This document shows positions 25,199-34,321 of a stretch of DNA of 36,777 bases, piece after piece. The translations under genes and the position numbers were made by a program. Below the pieces are notes generated by a model. It did no database searches, had not been told where the DNA came from, and saw only the letters and a program-made list of their open reading frames with translations. The stretch comes from Planctomycetaceae bacterium (GTDB taxonomy: Bacteria > Planctomycetota > Planctomycetia > Planctomycetales > Planctomycetaceae), in NCBI GenBank assembly GCA_021732995.1, contig JAKFWA010000109.1:1-36777 (forward strand), written 5' to 3'. The first letter of the stretch is position 1. Every line of letters starts with the position of its first letter.

Positions 25199-28100
25199 AT
25201 GCTGAATTCTATTGAAATACCGGAAGCCCTGATCGACGGACTGGGTTGGTCGTTGCTGCACTTTGTGTGGCAGGGAGCCGCGCTGGGAGCACTCGCAGCA
25301 GGTGTGCTGATTGCAATGCGCCGCAGTTCCTCTCATGCCCGCTATCTGGTCGCGGTTGCGGCGCTGGCGCTCATGGGAGTTGCTCCTGTGATGACGACCG
25401 TCTGGCATATCGGCCACAACACCACCGCGCCGATGGCGACTCACGCCGAAGGTTCGCCTCAAGCCGAATCTATCAACGCGATGTCTGCGTTTGACGCGAC
25501 GGCTGCGCTTGATCAATCGCCCGCGATCAGCGCGCTGCCTGTGGATGCTGTTGATGTGGCATCTGCTGAGCCTGATACCAACGGCTTCCTGTCGGAAACC
25601 GCAGCAACGCCGCTCGAACCAGCGGCTGAAACGACGTTATTGAATGCGGCTCGAGCCTTGTGCGAATCGCACCTGACGTGGATCGTCAACGCCTGGCTCG
25701 CGGGAGTACTGTTGCTGTCGCTGCGAATGTTCGTTGGTTGGTGCCGCGTGCAGAAGCTCAAGCACCGCGGTCAGCAACTCGCGGACGACACGTTGCAAGC
25801 TGTCCTGCTGCGATTGATTGAACGGCTGAAGGTGTCGCGACCCGTGCGGCTCGTGGAGTCAGCTCTGGTGGAAGTGCCGACCGTGATCGGCTGGTTGAAA
25901 CCGGTGATTCTGTTGCCAGCGACCGCACTGACAGGTTTGAGCGCGGAGCAGATCGAAGCGTTGCTCGCGCATGAACTGGCCCACATTCGCCGCAACGATT
26001 ATCTCATCAATCTGCTGCAGACAGTGATCGAGACGCTGCTGTTCTATCACCCCGCCGTGTGGTGGCTGTCACACCGGATTCGCATTGAACGCGAACACTG
26101 CTGCGATGATCTGGCCGTGCAGGTTTGCGGTGACGAAGTGTCGTATGCGCGAGCGCTGGTCGCTCTGGAAGAACTTCGCGGTCCGCGCATTAAGCTTGCG
26201 CTGTCCGCCGATGGCGGTTCGTTACTCGGTCGAGTTCGCCGGCTGGTCACACCGCCCCGCGCCGTTGAAGATCGCTCCGGCTGGGGCGTTGGGTTGATCG
26301 CAGTTGTCGTGCTGGCGGCGTTGATGGCCGGACTCAGGTCCTCACCCGCCGAGACGCCGAACTCGACGGATGCAAACTCACCACTGACTGCAGCCGAGGC
26401 ATCAACAAACGAGACGACAGAATCAGCGGTCGTAGACACAGCTCTGGACGCCGTCGCGAAGGTCGAACCGCTCGATGGCAAGACGCTGGCCACGAAGATG
26501 CAAGAGGCCGCAGCTGCTTTGTCTGTCGGTCGCATGCGGGTCGACTTCGAGAGACTCACGGACAATTCGTGGATCTCCGGCAAGAAGGATCAGCCGCTCG
26601 TGAAGACGACGGGCAAGATCGCCTGGCGGAACGATGGCAAGCAGTGGCGAGTTGACTACGACAGCGAGCTACCGAACTCCGGCAGACCAGAAACCAGTTC
26701 CGATCAGTGGACCACCGGTTTTGATGGTGAGAGGCTGTATGACTTTGATCGCGATGGCAATTCGCTGGTGATTGGTGCCCCGAACGCGGCAGCGCGGACC
26801 TATGAGCCCTCAAACTTGTTCTGGAATCCGACGAACGGCGGACTGGAGTCGGTACTTGGCGTGCTTCGCAAACCCGATGTGAAGGTCGAGCCAGCTCAAC
26901 TGAACGGGCTGGATGGCTATCGCGTGGAACGCGTCGTCGAGAGCGACGGTAAGTGGCGTTGGTCGGCGTTCGTATGTCCGAGCCGCAGTTATCTCGCACT
27001 CGAACTGCAGCAGTTCTTCAATGATCAACTCGCATGGGACTGCAAGCTCTCAGATCTCGTCGAAGTGCATCCGGGCGTGTGGGCTCCGCAAACGATTCAA
27101 CGCGGCAGTTACACGTGGTCGAAGGAAGGCCGGCGTGGCGTCGCGTGGCAATACGATTTCAAGATCAAAGAACTGAAGCTCGGCGCTGCGGAGGCTTCAG
27201 CGTGGCCAACCGAAGCTGAACGACTCGCTGGCTTCGCGCACCCGACCATCAAGACTCCATTCGGCATCGCGATTGATGATCTGACGCGCGGCGTGGGTTA
27301 CTTCAACGATCCCTGGTGGAGCGATCTGGAGCCGATCCTCAAGGAGAAGCACGACTGGCCGAAGGTGTCGTTGCTACCACTGAGTAGCCTGCGGTCAAAC
27401 ATCAAGGAACCACGTGAATCGACGCCGAGCACCGAGCAACTCGAGAAGCTCGTGCATGAGTTTTCCATACTTCCCTGGGGAAAGCCCACTCTCCAGAAAC
27501 TGAAGCCCGGGCAGACGCCGCAGTTTCTCGAAGGTCACGTCTTCCTGTTTGTGTTCTGGGCTCCGTGGGAGCAACGCAGCGTCAAAGCTCTGGTGGCAGC
27601 GAAGCGATTGCACGATGAGTACGCACACTTCGGCCTGAAGATCGTAGCGGTCCAAGATGCGGCGAAGACTGAAGACGGTGCGACGATCTTGAAGTCGCTC
27701 AAGCTGCCGTTCCCGTCGGTGGTCGATGTACCGCCTCCGGAAACGAACCCTTGGCGGAAGGAGACGCTGCGAGAACTGCTCGGAGTGCGTGGTATGCCTA
27801 CGGCCATCTTCGTCGATCACAAGCGCGATCAGCGCAAGATTCATCCCATCGTCGATCACAAGCGCGATCAGCGCAAGATTCATCCCATCGTCGATCCCAA
27901 CAAGTTCACCGAGCAGATCGCCGAACTGGTTAAGGCTGCGGGCGCAACTGACGTTCCCATTCTCAAACTGGATGAACCGCTTTCGGATGAGATCGGCCAG
28001 GCAGCGAAGGCCGCGTGGCTGGACCTCGCGGCGAAGTCTCCGCAGAAGACAGAGATCAAGGGGCGAGTGGTCGATGGTCGCAACCTGCCACTGGCGGATG

Positions 28101-31100
28101 TGGCCATTGAGTTGCAGCCTAGATTGAAGCTGAGTCGCGGCGGCTACGGTGGTCTGACGGTGTATCCCGACCACAAGGGGACTCGGACCTTGAAGACCGA
28201 TGCAAAGGGCGCCTTCGATTTTTCGTCGCTGCCCAAGGGCAGCTACGAGATGCGAGTCAAAGCGGCGGGATATGCCAGCCGAAAGTTCGATTTCTCAGCC
28301 GCAGTGGACCAGCCGACCACCATTGATGTTGTTCTGAACCAGCCTGATTGGATCGTCGGCCGTGTCGTCAACGACAAAGGCCAACCCGTCAAAGCAGCTA
28401 AGATCGAGGCTCTGCTCCGGCACCCCGATCCGAACAACTTTGCGGCGACCGTCCGCTCGCCCGGCGCGATGCCGAAGACAGTTTCTCAGGACGATGGCGG
28501 CTTCCGGTTAGAGAACCTGGAAGTGGGCCACTACACATTCGAAGTCGATGCCATCGGGCATGAACGGCGAGTGGTCAAAACCGTGGCACTGGGAAAAGCG
28601 GATCTCAAAGTGTGGCTCGATGAATACCCCGAGCCGCTGCAACGCAAGGTGACACTCAAGGCTCAGCGCATGCCACTGCACCAAGCTCTGCAGAGTCTCT
28701 GCGACGCAGCGAAGGTGGAGTTCCAGCTCGACGGCGAAGGCCTGAAGACTCACGGCTTCACCCGAAACATGCCGGCCACGTTCGAAGTCACGGACCTGCC
28801 GCTGGGTGATGCGCTGGAAGTTCTGCTGAACGGCTTTGAGCAACTCGGCTTCGTCTGGGACGGCAAGCGTGTCTTCGTCAGCGTGCGCGACATTGCTGAG
28901 AAGCATCGTTTGCCACCGCTGGAAACCGTCAAAGGTCCGCCTCGCGAACGCTACACGCAGCTTGCTTATGAGAACGCGACGAAGGAACTCGAAGACGCTC
29001 AGCGGTCGAATTTGAAGAATCCCGGCTCGGTTGCGCCGCTGCCACTGAAGAAGCTGCAGCAGACGGTGGATGCAACTCGCGCTGAACTCGATCTCGTGTT
29101 GCACGAAGCCTCGCAAGTTACCGGTCAGCCGATCACTCCGGAGTTCTCGAAGAAGTCGAACGACTTGTTGATCAAACGCGTGCAGACCTTCCTGGCGCTG
29201 AACAAGACGCTGCTGGAGATCGCGATTGACGCGAACCAAAAGCAGCCGAGTTCAGTGCCCGATGCTGAGGTACAACGATTGCGCACGCAGATTGAACAGC
29301 TCGAAAAGGATCTCGCACGGCTGAAAGGTCAAGTGGCTGCCGATGCTCGCTCTCTCGAAAAATCGTTGGAAGTCGCTCTGAAGGAATTTCAGGTCGCGCT
29401 GGACGCGAATCAGCGTTTGCCCGGTACTGTGCCTCAAAGCGAAGTGGCGAAGCTGGAACGTGCTGCAAGTGCTCTCGCTCGCGTGAAGTCTGTGCAACTC
29501 GGGCTTGAACGTGTGACAAAGGAGCTCGAAGACGCGCAACGAGCCAACACTCAGCAGCCCGGCACGGTCACGCCGCTCGCTATGAAGGAGCTTGAACTGA
29601 AGCTCGATGCGTTTCGTGCCGAGTACGAAACCACTCTGCATGAAGCCGCCGAGCCAGTGGAACAGCCGGTTACTCCTGAGTACACGAAGAAGTTGCACGA
29701 GCTGCGCGCCAAGCTCTTGCCGACATTGTTGGCGTGGCGCAAGACGCAGCTTGAGATCGCGGTTGAAGCCAATCAGAAGCAACCGGGCTCAGTACCCGCA
29801 ACCGAGCTGAGACGGCTGGCGGATGATATCAAGACCTTCGAAATGAACATCGCGACGTCGAACGCGCGAGCGGAAGTCGATTCTCGCTCGCGTGCCAAGG
29901 CCGTGGAGTCCGCTCTGAAGGAACTTCAAATCGCTCAGGATGCGAATCAGCGTTTGCCCGGAACGGTACCTCAAAGCGAAGTAGCGAGGCTGGAACTTGC
30001 GGTCACGAAGGCAGTCCAGCAGGTGGAAGCTGAGGTCGCTCAGAGGGGGAACTCACTGCCCAATGCCAATGGCACTGCGACGCCAGTTCCGAAGCCAAAT
30101 GCAGATCGACCAGCGTCTCAAGAGGGAGTGATTCGCGGGCAGATCAAGATCGAAGGCCGAATTCCCAAGCTGCCGCCGATTCCGGTTTATGATCGCTCGC
30201 TGAACTATCCGTGGAGGATGAAGGATCCTCCGGACGAGATGGTCGCGAAGTTTGAAGCCGACCGAGCCAAGAATCCGGCGAAGTATGATCCTCGTAAGTC
30301 GCGCGATGAGTCGCTCACCGTTGGGCCGCGTGGTGAATTGGTGGATGCAGTTGTCTATCTGCCGAAGGCTCCCCCAGGCTGGAAACCAACCGCCGTTCCG
30401 AAAGAGCCCGCGACGATCAGTGCCGAAGCGGACCGCTTCGCCCCGCGCCTACAATTCGTGCGAGCTGGCCAGCAACTGATGCTGTCTTCAAAGAACAACC
30501 CGGCAATCGACAACTTTCATTCGAATCCCGTCAAGAACAATCCGTTCAACATGATGGTCCCCAAAGGGGAGTCTCTCGCGGTACCGGCGGCCTGTCTCAC
30601 TCAGCCTGAGAATTTCCCCATCGAAGTTCGCAGTGACATTCAACCCGGCAAGCGAGCCTGGCTGCTGCTGCTTGACCATCCGTTTGCCGCGGTGACTGAT
30701 GCAGAGGGAAGATTCGAGATCAAAGACCTTCCGCCCGGCAAGCATCAGTTGCGCGTCTGGCACGAACGCTCGGGGTATCTCAACAAGAGCGTTGAAGTCA
30801 CCGTGAAGGCGGAGCAACCCGCCGAGCCACTCGCGCTGAATTTTCCCTTCGAGAAGTTGATGCCGCATCGCGACGACTTCATGAAAGACGCACTCGGTCG
30901 CCCTGAACTGTCCCTGCTGGCAACCTGGTCCGATGTCAGCAATGAGTTCACCGTTGAAGCAGGCGTTCCAACTCAGGCGAAGATCATTCTGCAACTGCGG
31001 AACAGCACCGATCGTCCTGTGACCCTCACCTTACCCGGTGGCGATTGGAAGCAACGTCGTGAGGTCAAAGTTCGAGAACTCAAAGTGACGCTCGAACCTG

Positions 31101-34100
31101 CCGCCGATGCGAAGCCGACGGAGCTCACGATTCCGGCCTTTGAAACAATTCAACTACCGCTGTGCGATGTGCCGTTGGACCTGACTGGCCTCAATGCAGG
31201 CTATTGGTCCGTCCAACTGCAAACACCGCTGCATAAGGCAACCTGTTATCTGACGATGTGGATTGATGCCGGACCAAAGGGTGCAGCAGTCGCGCGTCCT
31301 GCTGTTCCACAACCGAAGACCGTGCGTGTCGCAGACCCTGAAGCTGCTGCCAAGCACCAGCAAGCTTGGAAACAGAAAGTGGCCGACATCGCCAAGCTGG
31401 TCACTCAACGCGATCAGCTTGTCCAAGAGGGCAAGGTGACTGATCAGCTCGAATCGCAGCTGGCGATGGAACGTGTGCGGTTGGCTCAGATCAAGCTCTG
31501 GTTGGCGGAAGAGAAGAACCTGTCGTTGTCGAATTCGACCACACCCGAGACGTTGGACGCACTGAAACGCGAAACGCTGGTGCGCTGGGCGCAACCGGTC
31601 GATGGCATCCAGATCGGACTTGAGCGTGTCTCGCTGAATGACACTGCGACGCCCGGCCGCCCCGTCAAGTTCCGTCACCGCGCCCGCAATGTCACCAATG
31701 AGGTGCTGCACAGAACGCTGAAGTTTGCTGCGTCAGGCGATCCTCAGGTGAAGATTCATGCGGGTGATCGGATCACACTGCGACACCTCGGTGCTGCGAC
31801 AGCGATGGCCGAAATCGAATTGCCACCCGGCGCGGATATGCCCATCGCAGGTTCTGAGTTCACACTCAAGACCGATGGACTGCTGCCGGGGCGCTACCAG
31901 GTGGAGTCGTACGATCAGTTCGCTTGGAGTGATGCTGCTCAACCAGAACGGCAGCGCACTGCTACCGCACCCGGCTGGACTCAGATGCCGTCTGATTTGC
32001 CACTGGGCTTCGACGTAGTTGCCGACCTGCTTGCTGCCGAAGCGGCCTCACCTCAGCCAGTTGTTTTTCAAGGGAGTGCTGATACTCGCTGGGGCGTGCC
32101 GGTGCAGGGACTACAGGCGGGTTTGAGATACACCAGACCCCTCGCTCGCCCGAAGGAACTTGGTGATGCGGCAAACTGGGAATGGAAGTTGAACGATGTC
32201 GTCAAAGCCGAGTACCTGATCCGCAACGTACTGACCGAACCAGCTTCGGTGACTTATTCCGTGGTCGGCGAAAACAAGCCGGTCGCACTGCTGCCGATTG
32301 CTCACTCTGTGGTCTCGTATGACGACAATGGCCCACTGCAGAATCGACGGCTCAAAGGGGGTGTCGCCTGGTCCGAGGGACACGAGCCGACCAAGGATCG
32401 CCGCACCCAACGGTTGGAACCCGGCGAGGTGCTCGTCCTCGCAACCGCTGACTTCCAACTCATCGAACAACCGAAAGAACGAAGCAACGCGGAATGGGCC
32501 AAGCTGCCTCGAGTGGATTCCATTCTGGTGACTGACGGCGGGAAGTACCGCTTCGCGACCAGTCTGGCTGTGTCGAAAACACCGGACATCTCGCTCGACC
32601 TGCGCAGCGGATCGCTGCCGCTCTTCGTGCAATCTGAGACAGCCGAACCTGATAATGCACTGGAAGCGATCCCGGCCGGAATCGGTCGCGTTTCTGTTCG
32701 CTATGAAATGCCGGGTGGTCCCGCTCAAGCGGAGGTTGTCTTCAAGCCGCTCAGGGGTAATGGTCAGCCGATCGTGAAAACTGTTCGGCAGGCTGAGACA
32801 ATTGCAGCTTTCGAACTGCCAGCGGGACATTACGAAGTCGTGAGGCGCTTAACGCTGAACACAGGCTCGTTTGAGAAATCCATCGACTGCAATCGGCAGG
32901 CGATTGCGGTCAAGCCGCAGTCCGTCGCGAACGTTGAGTTCGTCCGCAAGGCGGAATCGGTCACGCCAGTCAAAGGGCAGTGGGCGAAGCTGAGTGACGC
33001 GGGCGTGACGGGCGCGTTTCTTACGGTGCATCCGGTCGACACAAAGATCCTGAACACCGGCGATCCAGATTCGGCTTATGACTTTGAAGCTCAGCGCGAA
33101 ATCATCGCCGCCGGAACGTGCGGCGCGGACGGAAGGTTTCTACTGGAGTCACTGCCGGCAGGGCGATACGCCGTGGTGCTGAGAGCATTCCGGGCGTCCT
33201 CACAACCCGCTGGCCGAGTCACTGTGCCCTATGTCGTCGGTGTGGAAGTGGTGTCGGTGATACGACCTGACTTCCTGAGCTACTACCCCAACGAATTCGG
33301 CGTGCGGACTCGCTGGAATGCACCGCTCTGGTTGCCGACGCCAGTCAAAGCCAAGGTGGATGAACGCGTTCAGGCGGCACCGGAAGCCGCAAAGCCTGCT
33401 GATGCTATTGCGCGTGCTGTCGCCTACTTGAAGGACCAGCAGGAAGCCGACGGAAGTTGGAAGGGACCGGAGACTTTTGAAAACGGCGTGACGGCGTTAA
33501 GCACCGTGGCACTGCTGCAATCCGGTGTGAAGGCGGACGAGGCCGAGATTCAGAAGGCGCTGGTTCGTCTGCGGAAGGTGGAGCCATCCCAAACCTACAC
33601 GGTCGCATTGCAGACGATCGCATTCTGTCTGGCCTCCCCACAGGACCATGCCGACTTGATTCGTCGCAATGTGGCGTGGCTGGAGCAAGCTCAGGTCGCC
33701 GCTGGTCCTTCGACGGGCGGCTGGAGCTACGGTCTGCAGCACGGCGGTCGCGGCGATGGTTCGTGCACGCGCTTCGCGGTTCTCGGTTTGCACGCGGCCA
33801 AAGAAGCCGGGTTCGACGTCAAGCAGCAGACCTGGCAACGCCTCAGCGAGTACTGGATGAAGAATCGGACCCCGACGGGACTATGGGCTTACTCTCAGGG
33901 AGCGCCTCCCACCGTCACCATGACCCTGGCCGGCGTCGCCGGTCTGGCGACGGCTCATCGCTATTTGCCGAATGACGACGACGCCAAAGCCCGCGAGGCA
34001 GCCATGCAGGCTCCTGCAAAGTATCTGGAGAAAGTCGTCTCCGAGTGGAAGCCGACTTCGACGCCGCTCTATGCGTACCACTGCCTGGAGCGGGCTGGCC

Positions 34101-34315
34101 ATCTCAGCGGTGTCGAAAAGTTCGGCGAGGTGGATTGGCAAGCGGCGAGTGTGCCCAAGCTCCTGAAACTCCAGAACCCGAACGGCAGTTGGCGCGGCAA
34201 CGAAGCGATCGAGAATGATATCGTTGCCACGAGCCTCGGGTTGCTCACACTCACCGGCCAGGGCGGCAGGATGAGGGAAGTTGCAGCAGCTCAAGGAAGA
34301 TTTCGGATCGAGTGA
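25199..34315 (+). CDS. Giant BlaR1/M56-family metalloprotease with multidomain extracytoplasmic region
   Basis: A 3038-residue protein. Residues 1-380 are a BlaR1-like M56 module: helices near 14-39, 47-68, 158-180 and 362-379, with the zinc motif HELAH at 258-262 and the downstream EREHCCDD. The rest should lie outside the membrane: a LolA-like beta domain (about 425-680); a thioredoxin-like domain with WAPWEQRS (787-794) where WCxxC is expected; two carboxypeptidase-regulatory-like domains (about 952-1045, 1049-1140); an STN-like domain (1150-1235); two 179-residue helical repeats (1262-1619); a cupredoxin-like part (1640-1885); beta-rich regions; and an alpha/alpha toroid (2735-3025). BlaR1 normally has about 600 residues. 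Probably a sensor protease that inactivates the neighbouring BlaI; ligand unknown. Confidence 0.9.
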   Translation: MLNSIEIPEALIDGLGWSLLHFVWQGAALGALAAGVLIAMRRSSSHARYLVAVAALALMGVAPVMTTVWHIGHNTTAPMATHAEGSPQAESINAMSAFDATAALDQSPAISALPVDAVDVASAEPDTNGFLSETAATPLEPAAETTLLNAARALCESHLTWIVNAWLAGVLLLSLRMFVGWCRVQKLKHRGQQLADDTLQAVLLRLIERLKVSRPVRLVESALVEVPTVIGWLKPVILLPATALTGLSAEQIEALLAHELAHIRRNDYLINLLQTVIETLLFYHPAVWWLSHRIRIEREHCCDDLAVQVCGDEVSYARALVALEELRGPRIKLALSADGGSLLGRVRRLVTPPRAVEDRSGWGVGLIAVVVLAALMAGLRSSPAETPNSTDANSPLTAAEASTNETTESAVVDTALDAVAKVEPLDGKTLATKMQEAAAALSVGRMRVDFERLTDNSWISGKKDQPLVKTTGKIAWRNDGKQWRVDYDSELPNSGRPETSSDQWTTGFDGERLYDFDRDGNSLVIGAPNAAARTYEPSNLFWNPTNGGLESVLGVLRKPDVKVEPAQLNGLDGYRVERVVESDGKWRWSAFVCPSRSYLALELQQFFNDQLAWDCKLSDLVEVHPGVWAPQTIQRGSYTWSKEGRRGVAWQYDFKIKELKLGAAEASAWPTEAERLAGFAHPTIKTPFGIAIDDLTRGVGYFNDPWWSDLEPILKEKHDWPKVSLLPLSSLRSNIKEPRESTPSTEQLEKLVHEFSILPWGKPTLQKLKPGQTPQFLEGHVFLFVFWAPWEQRSVKALVAAKRLHDEYAHFGLKIVAVQDAAKTEDGATILKSLKLPFPSVVDVPPPETNPWRKETLRELLGVRGMPTAIFVDHKRDQRKIHPIVDHKRDQRKIHPIVDPNKFTEQIAELVKAAGATDVPILKLDEPLSDEIGQAAKAAWLDLAAKSPQKTEIKGRVVDGRNLPLADVAIELQPRLKLSRGGYGGLTVYPDHKGTRTLKTDAKGAFDFSSLPKGSYEMRVKAAGYASRKFDFSAAVDQPTTIDVVLNQPDWIVGRVVNDKGQPVKAAKIEALLRHPDPNNFAATVRSPGAMPKTVSQDDGGFRLENLEVGHYTFEVDAIGHERRVVKTVALGKADLKVWLDEYPEPLQRKVTLKAQRMPLHQALQSLCDAAKVEFQLDGEGLKTHGFTRNMPATFEVTDLPLGDALEVLLNGFEQLGFVWDGKRVFVSVRDIAEKHRLPPLETVKGPPRERYTQLAYENATKELEDAQRSNLKNPGSVAPLPLKKLQQTVDATRAELDLVLHEASQVTGQPITPEFSKKSNDLLIKRVQTFLALNKTLLEIAIDANQKQPSSVPDAEVQRLRTQIEQLEKDLARLKGQVAADARSLEKSLEVALKEFQVALDANQRLPGTVPQSEVAKLERAASALARVKSVQLGLERVTKELEDAQRANTQQPGTVTPLAMKELELKLDAFRAEYETTLHEAAEPVEQPVTPEYTKKLHELRAKLLPTLLAWRKTQLEIAVEANQKQPGSVPATELRRLADDIKTFEMNIATSNARAEVDSRSRAKAVESALKELQIAQDANQRLPGTVPQSEVARLELAVTKAVQQVEAEVAQRGNSLPNANGTATPVPKPNADRPASQEGVIRGQIKIEGRIPKLPPIPVYDRSLNYPWRMKDPPDEMVAKFEADRAKNPAKYDPRKSRDESLTVGPRGELVDAVVYLPKAPPGWKPTAVPKEPATISAEADRFAPRLQFVRAGQQLMLSSKNNPAIDNFHSNPVKNNPFNMMVPKGESLAVPAACLTQPENFPIEVRSDIQPGKRAWLLLLDHPFAAVTDAEGRFEIKDLPPGKHQLRVWHERSGYLNKSVEVTVKAEQPAEPLALNFPFEKLMPHRDDFMKDALGRPELSLLATWSDVSNEFTVEAGVPTQAKIILQLRNSTDRPVTLTLPGGDWKQRREVKVRELKVTLEPAADAKPTELTIPAFETIQLPLCDVPLDLTGLNAGYWSVQLQTPLHKATCYLTMWIDAGPKGAAVARPAVPQPKTVRVADPEAAAKHQQAWKQKVADIAKLVTQRDQLVQEGKVTDQLESQLAMERVRLAQIKLWLAEEKNLSLSNSTTPETLDALKRETLVRWAQPVDGIQIGLERVSLNDTATPGRPVKFRHRARNVTNEVLHRTLKFAASGDPQVKIHAGDRITLRHLGAATAMAEIELPPGADMPIAGSEFTLKTDGLLPGRYQVESYDQFAWSDAAQPERQRTATAPGWTQMPSDLPLGFDVVADLLAAEAASPQPVVFQGSADTRWGVPVQGLQAGLRYTRPLARPKELGDAANWEWKLNDVVKAEYLIRNVLTEPASVTYSVVGENKPVALLPIAHSVVSYDDNGPLQNRRLKGGVAWSEGHEPTKDRRTQRLEPGEVLVLATADFQLIEQPKERSNAEWAKLPRVDSILVTDGGKYRFATSLAVSKTPDISLDLRSGSLPLFVQSETAEPDNALEAIPAGIGRVSVRYEMPGGPAQAEVVFKPLRGNGQPIVKTVRQAETIAAFELPAGHYEVVRRLTLNTGSFEKSIDCNRQAIAVKPQSVANVEFVRKAESVTPVKGQWAKLSDAGVTGAFLTVHPVDTKILNTGDPDSAYDFEAQREIIAAGTCGADGRFLLESLPAGRYAVVLRAFRASSQPAGRVTVPYVVGVEVVSVIRPDFLSYYPNEFGVRTRWNAPLWLPTPVKAKVDERVQAAPEAAKPADAIARAVAYLKDQQEADGSWKGPETFENGVTALSTVALLQSGVKADEAEIQKALVRLRKVEPSQTYTVALQTIAFCLASPQDHADLIRRNVAWLEQAQVAAGPSTGGWSYGLQHGGRGDGSCTRFAVLGLHAAKEAGFDVKQQTWQRLSEYWMKNRTPTGLWAYSQGAPPTVTMTLAGVAGLATAHRYLPNDDDAKAREAAMQAPAKYLEKVVSEWKPTSTPLYAYHCLERAGHLSGVEKFGEVDWQAASVPKLLKLQNPNGSWRGNEAIENDIVATSLGLLTLTGQGGRMREVAAAQGRFRIE
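27812..27889 (+). repeat. Exact 39-bp tandem duplication inside the M56 gene
   Basis: Two identical 39-base copies (27812-27850 and 27851-27889) each encode VDHKRDQRKIHPI, residues 872-884 and 885-897, at the end of the thioredoxin-like domain. The identity at every base and the in-frame length show a recent duplication that does not break the gene. Confidence 0.97.
28982..30055 (+). repeat. Two tandem copies of a 537-bp (179-residue) helical repeat
   Basis: The copies start at KELEDAQRS (28982, residue 1262) and KELEDAQRA (29519, residue 1441). Each holds three versions of a sub-motif: a short helix, A-N-Q (or Q-R-A/S-N), then P-G-[ST]-V-[PTA] and an [EK][VL]xxL helix. The segment ANQRLPGTVPQSEVA is nearly identical in both, with base differences only at a few third positions. 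Heptad-like charged stretches suggest a coiled-coil or helical rod. Confidence 0.9.
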
Positions 34316-34321
34316 CAGGTC

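Noticed and set aside
27395-28174. 259-codon minus-strand frame over the M56 gene
   Set aside because: It contains the mirrored 39-bp repeat and no domain of its own.
25199-34315. The 3038-residue frame as an artefact of joined genes
   Set aside because: The frame is continuous with family-like sequence from the M56 module to the toroid, and the only internal oddity is an in-frame 39-bp duplication.
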